Positions 23,445 to 30,954 of a DNA stretch of 31,043 nt are shown here, piece by piece. The stretch lies in NCBI GenBank assembly GCA_900549025.1, contig URMZ01000022.1, forward strand, positions 1 to 31,043, given 5' to 3'. The notes beneath the pieces were generated by a model, which was not told the origin of the DNA, searched no databases, and saw only the letters and a list, made by a program, of their open reading frames with translations. Numbering within the stretch: position 1 is the stretch's first letter; each line of letters begins with the position of its first letter. The position numbers and the translations under genes were made by a program. The stretch is from an uncultured Collinsella sp. Lineage in GTDB: Bacteria; Actinomycetota; Coriobacteriia; Coriobacteriales; Coriobacteriaceae.

Positions 23445-24383
23445 TTATTTAGCGGAGACCTTGCCGCTGGCGTCCTTGACGACCTTCATGGCAGAGACGG
23501 GGATAAAGCCCTGCTCCTCGACGAGCTTGCCCTGGACGTCGTCGGAAAGCATGAACTCCAGGAAGGCCTTGGTGGCCTCGTCGGCATCCTTAGCGCAGTA
23601 CATGTGCTCGGTAGCCCAGATCTTGAAAGAGTCGTCGGTGACGTTTGCGCTCTTGGGCTCCACGCCCTCGACCTTGATGGCGTTGAACTTGGAGTCATCG
23701 AAGTGCGAGAAGTCGAGGTAGGAGATGGCGTTGTCGGTGCTGCCCATCTGAGTCTGAACGTCGCCGGACTTGTCGAGCTCGGCGTCGCCCTTAAAGTCGA
23801 CAGCCTCGTCGCCAAAGACGGCAGCCTCGAAGGTGGCGCGGGTACCGGAGCCGGCCTTGCGGTTGAGAACGACGATAGTAGCGTCGTCGCCGCCGACCTC
23901 CTTCCAGTTGGTGATCTGGCCGGAGAAGATGCCCTTAAGCTGTTCGAGAGACAGGTCGTCGACCTTGACGTTCTTGGAGACGACGGGGCCCATGCCCACG
24001 ACGGCGACCTCGTGGTCGACGAGGTTCTTGACCTGGTCGGCCTCGAGCTTGGTCTCGGCGAAGACGTCGGAGTTACCGATGGTAACGGTGCCGGCGGCGA
24101 CAGCGGTCAGGCCCTTGCCCGAACCGTTGCCCGAACCGGAGACGGAGACGTCCGGGTTGGCGTCCATGAACTTCTCGGCAGCGGCCTCGACGAGAGCTTG
24201 GAACGAGGAGGCACCGTCGTAGGTCACCTCGCCGGAGACGGACTCGGCAGCAGCGGCGCTACCCTTGTCGGCAGCGTTGGAAGCGCCTGCGCCACCGCAA
24301 CCAACGAGACCGAGGCCGACGATACTGGCAAGACCACCAGCGAGGCCGAGGAACTGACGACGAGAATAAGCTTGATCGAGCAT
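23445..24383 (-). CDS. pstS: Phosphate-binding lipoprotein PstS with Tat-type lipoprotein signal
   Basis: 312 residues from the ATG at 24383 (GAAAGGAAG upstream); a longer frame from 24473 runs into the promoter region. The signal peptide contains SRRQFLGLAGG (R8-R9), a twin-arginine motif, and ends in the lipobox LGLVGC with C29 as lipidation site, so the protein is probably exported folded by Tat and anchored to the outer face of the membrane. The mature part is a periplasmic-binding-protein fold with GSGNGSGKGLTAVAAG (phosphate loop), NRKAGSGTRATFEA and DNAISYLDF, all typical of PstS. It delivers phosphate to PstCAB and is the first gene of the operon. Confidence 0.93.
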   Translation of the reverse strand: MLDQAYSRRQFLGLAGGLASIVGLGLVGCGGAGASNAADKGSAAAAESVSGEVTYDGASSFQALVEAAAEKFMDANPDVSVSGSGNGSGKGLTAVAAGTVTIGNSDVFAETKLEADQVKNLVDHEVAVVGMGPVVSKNVKVDDLSLEQLKGIFSGQITNWKEVGGDDATIVVLNRKAGSGTRATFEAAVFGDEAVDFKGDAELDKSGDVQTQMGSTDNAISYLDFSHFDDSKFNAIKVEGVEPKSANVTDDSFKIWATEHMYCAKDADEATKAFLEFMLSDDVQGKLVEEQGFIPVSAMKVVKDASGKVSAK

Positions 24384-24493
24384 GATCTTCCTTTCATACA
24401 TGCGACTCGCGGGCACCCTGCCCGCTTTGCTGTTTGGAAAGATACGACCCCGACCGGGCAGCGCCCGCGCCAACTGCGGTTTTTTACGGGCAT

Positions 24494-24523
24494 CTGATAG
24501 ACCCTTACCGCAAGCTCTGTCCA
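24494..24523 (-). promoter_or_regulatory. Possible pstS promoter
   Basis: On the minus strand, TGGACA (from 24523) and TATCAG (from 24499) are 18 bases apart, about 115 bases before the pstS start. Hexamers are moderate. Confidence 0.4.
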
Positions 24524-24524
24524 G

Positions 24525-24547
24525 CCTTTACAAACGGATAACAATCC
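24525..24547 (-). promoter_or_regulatory. Possible Pho-box upstream of pstS
   Basis: The minus strand reads GGATTGTTATCCGTTTGTAA and on, with TTGTTA and TTTGTA as approximate direct repeats one helical turn apart, directly upstream of the -35 box. PhoB/PhoP sites have this shape. The call is tentative; no phoR/phoB genes are in the window. Confidence 0.35.
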
Positions 24548-24576
24548 AGCGCCGAACATGGCGCACCTTTTACACC

Positions 24577-24592
24577 AAAGGAACGTCCCCAA
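24577..24592. repeat. Short dispersed repeat, AAAGGAACGTCCCCAA
   Basis: 16 bases identical to 17852-17867. It carries GTCCCC, the complement of the GGGGAC core found in the REP-like hairpins, and lies in the gap upstream of pstS. Confidence 0.5.
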
Positions 24593-24612
24593 TGACTACC
24601 CCACCGCAACAG

Positions 24613-24639
24613 AAAAAGCCCGGGCCGAAGCACCGGGCT
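24613..24639 (-). terminator. Terminator downstream of pepV
   Basis: Stem AGCCCGG/CCGGGCT with a 9-base loop. The A-run at 24613-24617 gives a U-run on the minus strand. Confidence 0.75.
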
Positions 24640-24669
24640 CGTAATGCAAGTTTGTATCCAAGCAGGATA

Positions 24670-24775
24670 TAGGGGTTTCCCAGGTGCCCGAGATTGCCCC
24701 GAAAGAGGAGCGCCGCGTACTTTGGTACGCAAGCGACGGTTTGAGGGGCAAGGTCGGGTGCCTGGGGAAGCCCTA
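24670..24775. repeat. 106-bp inverted repeat overlapping the pepV stop codon
   Basis: Arms 24670-24700 and 24745-24775 (31 bases each) match at 25 positions when one is reverse-complemented. The centre holds a perfect GCGTAC-TTTG-GTACGC hairpin. The outer right end contains the pepV stop (24773-24775). The two-level hairpin resembles REP/BIME elements and the inverted repeat at 17023-17147 in form. Confidence 0.7.
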
Positions 24776-26209
24776 CAGTTCCAGTTCGTTGAGACGAAGG
24801 ATCGCCACGATGTAAATCTTGAGCGCCTGTTTAAGCTGTTCTTCGCTGGCACACTCGTTGGGGCCGTGCATCTGGCCGCCCCATGCGGGCAGCTCCAGGC
24901 CGGTCTCCTCTGGGCCAAACGAGACGGCGCGGGCAAAGTTGCGCGCATACGTGCCGCCGCCCATGGCAAAGGGCTCGGCATGCTTGCCCGTGAACTCGTT
25001 ATAGGTATCGATAAGCGCTTTCACGGCCGGATCGTCGGCAGAGACCGAGAACGGCACCTTGGCACGACCCACGCGATACGTCACACCAAAGCGGCCCACG
25101 AGCGGCTCGAGCTGCTCGCGGATGGTATCGGCGCTCGTGCTATCGGGGAAACGCACGTCAATGACCTGCTCGATGTGACCATCCACCACACGGATGACGC
25201 CGGGGTTGCAGGTGAGCGGGCCAAACGCGGGGCTCGTCGCATCGATACCCAGGCCGCGGCCATAGGCGTCCGCATGCACAAAGGCCAGAAACTTGACAAA
25301 CTCGTGCTCGGCAGGCGTCAGTAGGCGCTCGTCACGGGCGCCAAACGCGTCTTCTGCCTCGCGCAGATACGCCACGGTGAGGCCGACGGCATTGATCGTT
25401 CCCTCGGGCATCGAGGCATGACCGCCAATGCCGTGGGCGAAAATCTGCGCATGCCCGTTATCGAGTGCGGTGATCTCCAGGCGGTCGGCGTTCTCAACGG
25501 GTGCCGGAAGCTCATCGGCGGCAATCGCGAGCTCGCAGATAGACTGCGACGGAATGGCGTTGCTCGCCTCGGCACCGCTCCACGATACGATGCGCCCGCC
25601 GTCGATCTTGGAGCTCACAAACGTCGCCCCAAACTGACCCTTCTCGGCATTGCAGACCGGGAACTCGGCATCGGGCGTAAACAGAAAGTCGGGGTTCGCG
25701 TGGTTCTCCAGATAATGGTGAACGTCGGACATGCCCACTTCCTCATCGCAGCCCAACAGCGCGCGGAAGGTATAGCGCGGCACAATGCCGTGCTTGAGCA
25801 GGTAGGCGCCGGCGTAGAGCGACAACACCGCCGGGCCTTTGTCATCGATCACGCCGCGGCCGAGCAGCCAGCCCTCGCGACGCTCCATCGCAAACGGGTC
25901 GGTGTTCCAACCGGGGCCAGCGGGCACCACGTCCACATGGCAGATAGTCGCAAGCTGCTTATCGCCGCGGCCCGGGATATCGGCGATGCCCACAAAGCCC
26001 TCGTCGTCGCTCGTTTGGTAACCGAGCTTTTGCGCAATGCCGAGTGCGCAATCGAGCGCATCACGGACCGGGCGGCCAAACGGCGCACCGGGCTCCGCAT
26101 CGGCAGCAACGGCCACGGACGGATAGCTCACCAGCTGCTCGATATCGGCGACGACATCCTCCCAGACCTCGTCGACATACTCGGCAACGCTCTGCTCCAC
26201 CTGATTCAT
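24773..26209 (-). CDS. pepV: PepV-like M20 dipeptidase (Sapep)
   Basis: 478 residues from the ATG at 26209, which has AAGGAGGTC 7 bases upstream; the longer frame from 26254 has no ribosome site. Di-zinc dipeptidase that cleaves unspecific dipeptides in the cytoplasm. H91 and D93 in ICHVDVVPAG, D122 in RGVIDDKGP, E156-E157 in GCDEEVGM, and the late His in GQMHGPNE are the expected metal and catalytic residues. The long internal lid (about 170-370) with GIGGHASMPEGTINA is typical of PepV/Sapep. The length fits the family (about 470). It is downstream of a HAD phosphatase gene by 54 bases, probably in one operon. The last codon lies in a long inverted repeat. Confidence 0.9.
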   Translation of the reverse strand: MNQVEQSVAEYVDEVWEDVVADIEQLVSYPSVAVAADAEPGAPFGRPVRDALDCALGIAQKLGYQTSDDEGFVGIADIPGRGDKQLATICHVDVVPAGPGWNTDPFAMERREGWLLGRGVIDDKGPAVLSLYAGAYLLKHGIVPRYTFRALLGCDEEVGMSDVHHYLENHANPDFLFTPDAEFPVCNAEKGQFGATFVSSKIDGGRIVSWSGAEASNAIPSQSICELAIAADELPAPVENADRLEITALDNGHAQIFAHGIGGHASMPEGTINAVGLTVAYLREAEDAFGARDERLLTPAEHEFVKFLAFVHADAYGRGLGIDATSPAFGPLTCNPGVIRVVDGHIEQVIDVRFPDSTSADTIREQLEPLVGRFGVTYRVGRAKVPFSVSADDPAVKALIDTYNEFTGKHAEPFAMGGGTYARNFARAVSFGPEETGLELPAWGGQMHGPNECASEEQLKQALKIYIVAILRLNELEL

Positions 26210-26263
26210 AGACGACCTCCTTACCAATGAGTGGCAGGCACGCCCGCCCCTCACATCACATCA

Positions 26264-26932
26264 TTAGATAGCGAAAAGTTTAGCAAGCTCGGCCACCGAG
26301 TGCACCACCGCATCGGCACCCGCCGCCTCGTGCTCGCCCGGCGCCGCCGCGCCCGAATAGATGCCGATGCACGGCACGCCCATCGCGTGCGCGCCCTCCA
26401 CATCGTTAAAGCGATCGCCGATCATCACGGCATCGTCGGCCGTCGCGCCGAGCGCCGCCAGGGCATCGCGGACCGAATCGGCCTTGGTCTCGCGACCCTG
26501 CGGCGGATTCATGCCAACCACCGCCTCAAACTGAGAAAGCCCGAGCTCGCGTACCATGTCGATGCACTTCGCCTCCATGCGCGACGTCGCCACGGCCACA
26601 CGCTTGCCCTGGGCGGCCAACCCATCCAGCAGCTCGGGGATCCCGCCGAACACGGGATACTCCTCCGGTCCCAGCTCATCAAAAAAGGCGCGGTACTCAT
26701 CGGCCACCACAAGCGACTCCTCGCGGGAGAAGCCGTAAAAGTCGTGGAAGCTCTTCCACAGGGGAGGCCCGATCATGCGGCGCAGGTCACCCATCTGCGT
26801 CTCCGAAAACCCGCGCGCAGCCAGCGTCTTGCGCGTCGAGGTCATCACCGCCCGGCCCGTATCGGCCACCGTGCCATCGAAATCGAACAGCACGACCGGC
26901 CGCCTGCATATCTCCAGCGCCTCCATCGGCAT
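26264..26932 (-). CDS. HAD phosphatase, phosphoglycolate-phosphatase-like
   Basis: 222 residues from the ATG at 26932, chosen for the GGGGAAGAGGA stretch before it; another ATG lies two codons later. HAD superfamily IA hydrolase: FDFDGTVADT (motif I, two Asp), a helical C1 cap (about 35-95), VATSRMEAK (motif II), K in GRETKADSV (motif III) and MIGDRFNDVEGA (motif IV). Closest in style to Gph/PpaX-type phosphatases; substrate unknown. First gene of the HAD-pepV unit, divergent from degV across a palindromic region. Confidence 0.85.
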   Translation of the reverse strand: MPMEALEICRRPVVLFDFDGTVADTGRAVMTSTRKTLAARGFSETQMGDLRRMIGPPLWKSFHDFYGFSREESLVVADEYRAFFDELGPEEYPVFGGIPELLDGLAAQGKRVAVATSRMEAKCIDMVRELGLSQFEAVVGMNPPQGRETKADSVRDALAALGATADDAVMIGDRFNDVEGAHAMGVPCIGIYSGAAAPGEHEAAGADAVVHSVAELAKLFAI

Positions 26933-26966
26933 TCCTCTTCCCCAGTTGACGATTTCCACACCGACA

Positions 26967-26997
26967 CTTCAAACTGTTGACTATTCAACAATTGAAG
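26967..26997. promoter_or_regulatory. Nested palindromes in the HAD/degV divergent promoter region
   Basis: CTTCAA (26967-26972) pairs with TTGAAG (26992-26997), and inside it GTTGA (26976-26980) pairs with TCAAC (26985-26989). TTGACT (26977-26982) and AGTAAT (27000-27005), 17 bases apart, could be the degV promoter, so the dyad would cover its -35 box. The regulator is unknown. Confidence 0.4.
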
Positions 26998-27082
26998 CTA
27001 GTAATGTGGAACGACTCTACTATACTTGTCGCACTTTGCTCTCAGAAGGCGGCGCGCAAGCGCCCCAACGAAAGGTGCAATT

Positions 27083-27943
27083 ATGTCTTTTGCAATCATA
27101 ACCGACTCCACGTCGGACATCTCCCCCGCCCGCGCCCAAGAGCTCGGCATTTACGTCATTCCACTGCATGTGATTATCGAGGGCGAGGACCTGCTCGACC
27201 AGGTACAGATTACCGCCCAGGAGTACGTCGCCCGCATGGCCGGCTCCGAGCAGCTGCCGCACACCTCGCAGCCGAGTGCCGGCGAGTTCAAGGCACTCTT
27301 TGACCGCGTGCGTGCTGACGGCCACGACAGCGCCATCTTTATCTCGCTGTGCAGCGAGTGGTCCGCCTGCTATTCCAACGCATGCCTGGTCGCCGAGACC
27401 CACGAGCTCGACGTGCGCTGCATCGATTCGCGCACCGGCTCGGGCGCCGAGGGCCTGCTGGTGGAGTACGCGCTTGCCATGCGCGAGGATGGTCGCAGCC
27501 TGGACGAGACCGAGACGCAGATCCGCGCAACCCTGCCCGACGCCCACCTGCTGCTGATTCCCCGCACGCTCGAGAACCTGGTCAAGAACGGCCGCGCGCC
27601 CAAGCTCGCCGGCCAGCTGACGCAGATGCTCAACATTCGCCTGGCCGTTTCGCCGGAGTGGAAATCGGGCGAGATCAAGGCCATCAAAAAGGGCCGCGGC
27701 GCCAAGCGCATCGTTGCCAACACCATGGCCGATTGCCTCGCATTTTTGGCCGAGCATCCGGGCTCCAGCGTGCGTGTGCTCACGACCGGCGCCGCCGAGG
27801 AGCAGGAGCTCGTCAACCAAGCGCTCGCAGGCCAGGACTACGTGGACGCCGGCACCGGCCCCATCGGCTGCACCATCGCCACCCACGTAGGCGTCGACGC
27901 CATCGCCATCAGCTACTGCCCCCGCTACCAGCCAACTCACTAG
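27083..27943 (+). CDS. DegV-family fatty-acid-binding protein
   Basis: 286 residues from the ATG at 27083 (AAAGG upstream); an in-frame ATG at 27026 is in the leader. DegV proteins bind a fatty acid and, in Gram-positive bacteria, work as FakB partners of the kinase FakA, which phosphorylates the acyl group for phospholipid synthesis. The N-terminus IITDSTSDIS, the LPHTSQPSAGEF motif (fatty-acid carboxylate contact), DSRTGSGAEGLLVEYA and NIRLAVSPEWKSGEI are the conserved blocks. Two alpha/beta lobes fit the family. No fakA-like gene is in the window. It is divergent from the HAD-pepV unit. Confidence 0.9.
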   Translation: MSFAIITDSTSDISPARAQELGIYVIPLHVIIEGEDLLDQVQITAQEYVARMAGSEQLPHTSQPSAGEFKALFDRVRADGHDSAIFISLCSEWSACYSNACLVAETHELDVRCIDSRTGSGAEGLLVEYALAMREDGRSLDETETQIRATLPDAHLLLIPRTLENLVKNGRAPKLAGQLTQMLNIRLAVSPEWKSGEIKAIKKGRGAKRIVANTMADCLAFLAEHPGSSVRVLTTGAAEEQELVNQALAGQDYVDAGTGPIGCTIATHVGVDAIAISYCPRYQPTH

Positions 27944-27956
27944 GGACGCCTACATC

Positions 27957-28023
27957 AGTTGCGGTGAAATAGGGACTGTTTTTGGCTCATCAGCCGCAAA
28001 TCAATCCCTATTCCACCGCAACT
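27957..28023. repeat. REP-like hairpin with GGGAC core (copy 3)
   Basis: 19-base arms AGTTGCGGTGAAATAGGGA (27957-27975) and its complement with one mismatch (28005-28023), around a 29-base loop starting CTG. It lies between the convergent degV and toxin genes. The GGGAC-TGTTTTT junction recalls the other hairpins, though the arms are unrelated. Confidence 0.65.
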
Positions 28024-28036
28024 TAGAAATCGTCAA

Positions 28037-28345
28037 TCAGCCCTGCGGACCCTGGAACAGTTCTTGATGCGAACCCATTCTGACCAGTCGAATCACCGGA
28101 TTAGTTTTATGCGGCAGGTAGAGAACGACCACGTCGACCAAGCCATCGGATAGATGAAAATCGATGTGGCCGTTGTAATTGCCGCCCGGGTTTGAAAGCT
28201 CATGGGCGCCATATTCCGCGGGAAGCGAGCCGCGAGCTGCAAGCTCTGCGACTGCCGCCTTAAACTCGGTTTTTAGCTGCGGATGGATGCGCATCGTCCG
28301 TTTGTAATCCGCCTTAAACTGAGCCTCGACTTTAATCTCAAACAT
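28037..28345 (-). CDS. YafQ/RelE-type mRNA interferase toxin
   Basis: 102 residues. RelE/ParE superfamily toxin that cleaves ribosome-bound mRNA. FKADYKRTMRIHPQL is the N-terminal helix, and YNGHIDFHLSDGLVDVVVLY carries H64, matching the YafQ core. RLVRMGSHQELF near the end (H93) corresponds to the conserved G-T-H-S-x-L-F signature. The gene starts 2 bases after the antitoxin stop. Toxin activity is inferred from the family. Neighbouring REP-like hairpin at 27957 lies 14 bases downstream. Confidence 0.85.
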   Translation of the reverse strand: MFEIKVEAQFKADYKRTMRIHPQLKTEFKAAVAELAARGSLPAEYGAHELSNPGGNYNGHIDFHLSDGLVDVVVLYLPHKTNPVIRLVRMGSHQELFQGPQG

Positions 28346-28347
28346 CG

Positions 28348-28647
28348 CTAGTCCTCATCGAGGAACGATATAAGCTCATCAGCGTTAGTGAATGACGGGC
28401 TGTCGTCCGGCAAAATCCCCAACTCATGAGCCTCGGCAATCACCATGGCGCGCCTCGTCGCCTCGTTGGGAACTTCGGATCGACCAACGATCTCAAAAGG
28501 AATCTTTCGCTGATTTACCAGCTGCCGAACAGCAAGGTTGAGATACGAATTGAGACTCAAACCAACTGAATCCAAGAACTCAGTCGCCTGCTCCTTGAGC
28601 CCCTCTTCGATGCGAACCGTCGTAGGCTTAACCGTTGCAGTAGACAT
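28348..28647 (-). CDS. RelB/DinJ-family antitoxin
   Basis: 99 residues; GAGGAGG lies 7 bases before the ATG. KPTTVRIEEGLKEQATEFLDSVGLSLNSYLNLAVRQLVNQRKIPFE is the ribbon-helix-helix DNA-binding and dimerisation part typical of DinJ (about 7-52). The acidic C-terminus (PSFTNADELISFLDED) should wrap the toxin. It precedes the toxin gene by 2 bases, the standard order, and probably autorepresses the operon by binding upstream sites. Confidence 0.9.
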   Translation of the reverse strand: MSTATVKPTTVRIEEGLKEQATEFLDSVGLSLNSYLNLAVRQLVNQRKIPFEIVGRSEVPNEATRRAMVIAEAHELGILPDDSPSFTNADELISFLDED

Positions 28648-28672
28648 ACGCGACCTCCTCGCCTCGTCTTTT

Positions 28673-28707
28673 GCATCAGTATACCCAGTTTAGATGGCAG
28701 ACTGATG
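28673..28707 (-). promoter_or_regulatory. Possible operator of the toxin-antitoxin pair
   Basis: CATCAGT (28674-28680) and ACTGATG (28701-28707) form a 7-bp dyad across 20 bases; TATACT on the minus strand (28678-28683) may be the -10 box. A further CATCAA at 28716-28721 repeats the half-site. Confidence 0.4.
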
Positions 28708-28760
28708 TTAAATAGCATCAATCTGCCCTTCTCATTACTACAACGACAGGCACGCTTGCC

Positions 28761-29519
28761 CTACATCAGCCCGCTTAGGGCGATGTCGACGGCCTCGTTG
28801 AGGTCGTCGGTGATGTGCACCAGCTCTGGATCGAGCGGGCTGATCATACCGGCGTCCATCACCGGGCCGTTGAGCCAGTCGAACAGGCCCTGCCAGTACT
28901 CGGTACCCACCAGCACGAGCGGCATGCGCTTGACCTTGTGCGTCTGCACCAGCGTGAGCACCTCGAACATCTCGTCAAGCGTGCCAAAACCACCGGGAAA
29001 CACGATGGCGCCCGAGCTGTATTTGACGAACATGGTTTTACGCACAAAGAAGTAACGGAAGTCCATGCCGAGGTTCACGTATTTGTTGAGCCCGTGCTCG
29101 TGCGGAAGCTCGATGCCCAAGCCGACCGACTTGCCGTTGGCGCTCGCCGCTCCCCTGTTAGCTGCCTCCATGACGCCAGGGCCACCGCCGGTGATAACCG
29201 CCACGCCGCGCTGGGCGATTTTGCGACCGACCGTGCGCGCCGCCTTGTAGAGCGGATCGGTCTTGGGCGTGCGGGCACTGCCGAAGATGGTCACAGCAGG
29301 ACCAAGCTCGGCAAGCGCGCCGAAGCCATCGACAAACTCCGCCTGAATGCGCAGCACGCGCCAGGGGTCGGCGTGCAGCCAGTCGGTCGAGTCCTCGGGT
29401 GCCAGCAGGTTGGCGTACGTATTGTCCTTAGGAATCATGGGGCCGCGCATGACCACGGGGCCGCGCCGGTACGTCTCGTCGTAGGCGGGCTCGCCCTCCA
29501 CGTTCTCATTCTTAATCAT
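28761..29519 (-). CDS. LOG-family protein (TIGR00730, cytokinin-riboside-monophosphate phosphoribohydrolase-like)
   Basis: 252 residues; AGGAG precedes the ATG by 7 bases. Rossmann-like fold with TIFGSARTP, ITGGGPGVMEAANRGA (GGGPG 111-115) and the signature VFPGGFGTLDEMFE (PGG 175-177, E183). LOG enzymes split nucleoside 5'-monophosphates into base and ribose phosphate; in bacteria the role is mostly unknown (nucleotide salvage or housekeeping). A 70-residue N-terminal extension before the core places it in the longer subgroup. It follows tgt on the minus strand after a terminator. Confidence 0.85.
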   Translation of the reverse strand: MIKNENVEGEPAYDETYRRGPVVMRGPMIPKDNTYANLLAPEDSTDWLHADPWRVLRIQAEFVDGFGALAELGPAVTIFGSARTPKTDPLYKAARTVGRKIAQRGVAVITGGGPGVMEAANRGAASANGKSVGLGIELPHEHGLNKYVNLGMDFRYFFVRKTMFVKYSSGAIVFPGGFGTLDEMFEVLTLVQTHKVKRMPLVLVGTEYWQGLFDWLNGPVMDAGMISPLDPELVHITDDLNEAVDIALSGLM

Positions 29520-29544
29520 GGGATACTCCTATCGAAAATAGAAA

Positions 29545-29581
29545 CGGGCGGGGTCGACGCCATGCGTCAAACACCCGCCCG
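29545..29581 (-). terminator. Terminator after tgt
   Basis: Stem CGGGCGGG/CCCGCCCG with an inner GACGC-CAT-GCGTC hairpin. On the minus strand it is followed by TTTCTATTTTC, about 70 bases after the tgt stop. Confidence 0.75.
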
Positions 29582-29653
29582 AACATCAACCATTCGGTAT
29601 GGTACCCATGATGCATCAATCGCTTGCGAGGCATCGGTCAGCGGTCACGGCTC

Positions 29654-30793
29654 TTAGTAATCCACCGCCGCAGGGCTGTTCATCCAATCGCTCACGAACG
29701 CGCCGTAACGGCCCTCGATAATGGCCTGGCGAGCACGCTGCATAAGGTTGAGCAGGTAGTAGATGTTGTGCATCGACAGCAGAATGCCGCCGAGCATCTC
29801 CTTCTGCGTGACCATGTGGCGAATGAGCGCGCGGCTGTAACCGCCCGTGCACACCGGGCAGGTGCAGGTGGGATCGATGGGGCCGTCGTCGTGCGCAAAG
29901 CGGGCGTTGCGGAAGTTGAGGCGACCTTCGCTCGAAAACGCCGTGCCCATGCGGCCAGTGCGCGTCGGCAGCACGCAGTCGAACATGTCGATGCCCACAC
30001 CCACACCACGCACGAGGGTGGTGGGGTTGCCGACGCCCATCAGATAGCGCGGCTTGTGCTTGGGCATGTACTCACTCGCGAGCGGTGCCAGCGTCTCGAA
30101 CATGGTCTCGTGGTCCTCGCCCACCGAGTAGCCGCCAATGCCGTAGCCCGGGAAGTCGCCGCACTCCTCCAGATGGCGCAGCGAGCGCAGGCGCAGGTCC
30201 AGGTGCATGCCGCCCTGAACGATGCCAAAGAGCGCCTGGTCATCGCGGGTATGCGCCTTATAGCAGCGCTCGGCCCACATGCTCGACAGCTCAACGGCGC
30301 GTTCAACGTAGGCGCGCGTGGCGGGATAGCCCGGGCACTGGTCGAGCTGCATGCAGATGTCGGAGCCGAGCTTCATAGCGATTTCCATGTTGTCCTCGGG
30401 CGTCCAGAACACGTGGCGGCCGTCGTAGTCGTTGACGATAAAGCGCACGCCCTCGTCGGTGAGCTTGACAGCGTCGTTGTGGCTGAACACCTGGAAGCCG
30501 CCTGAATCGGTGAGGATGGGGCCGTGCCAGTTCATAAACTTGTGCAGGCCGCCCAGCTCGGCGATGGTGTCCTCGCCGGGGCGCATGGACAGGTGATAGG
30601 TATTGGCAAGCACGATCTGGGCGCCGAGCTGCTTAACGGTCTCGGTAGGAATACCCTTGACGTTTGCCTTGGTGCCCACGGGCATAAAGATCGGCGTCTC
30701 GATGTCGCCATGCGGGGTGTGCAGTACGCCGGCACGCGCGTGCGTCGTCGGGTCCTCGGCGATCAGGTCGAATTTAAAAAGGCTCTGGTCCAT
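29654..30793 (-). CDS. tgt: tRNA-guanine transglycosylase
   Basis: 379 residues, the normal length for bacterial TGT. It swaps G34 for preQ1 in the anticodons of Asp, Asn, His and Tyr tRNAs, giving queuosine after further steps. D96 in LTDSGGFQ and D151 in MQLDQCP are base-binding residues, the nucleophile lies in GIDMFDCVLPTRTGR (D269), and zinc is held by C310, C312, C315 and H341 (CTCPVC and HNIYY). The start has AAGGAG 9 bases upstream. The gene stands alone; queA and the preQ1 genes are not in the window. Confidence 0.96.
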   Translation of the reverse strand: MDQSLFKFDLIAEDPTTHARAGVLHTPHGDIETPIFMPVGTKANVKGIPTETVKQLGAQIVLANTYHLSMRPGEDTIAELGGLHKFMNWHGPILTDSGGFQVFSHNDAVKLTDEGVRFIVNDYDGRHVFWTPEDNMEIAMKLGSDICMQLDQCPGYPATRAYVERAVELSSMWAERCYKAHTRDDQALFGIVQGGMHLDLRLRSLRHLEECGDFPGYGIGGYSVGEDHETMFETLAPLASEYMPKHKPRYLMGVGNPTTLVRGVGVGIDMFDCVLPTRTGRMGTAFSSEGRLNFRNARFAHDDGPIDPTCTCPVCTGGYSRALIRHMVTQKEMLGGILLSMHNIYYLLNLMQRARQAIIEGRYGAFVSDWMNSPAAVDY

Positions 30794-30917
30794 AAACTGG
30801 AACTCCTTGGTTGCGGTTCATACGCAAACCATTATACGGGCAACCCGCAAGGAGCACCGACTCGACAGAAACTGGCGCAAAGGAAACCTGCCCCCTTGCA
30901 CCAATGCACCAGGATAA

Positions 30918-30954
30918 AAATGATCCGTTTTCCTCCGTCCCCAACGGATCATTT
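30918..30954 (-). terminator. Terminator or REP-like hairpin of an upstream minus-strand gene
   Basis: Perfect 12-bp stem AAATGATCCGTT (30918-30929) with its complement (30943-30954). The minus strand then reads TTTTTATCC, a U-run, so it probably ends a gene beyond the right edge. Its loop holds GGGGACGG on the minus strand, the same core as the REP-like hairpins. No coding region was supported in 30794-31043. Confidence 0.7.

Noticed and set aside
22503..24497. 664-residue plus-strand open frame opposite pstC and pstS
   Set aside because: Shadow frame running through the pst operon; no recognisable domain.
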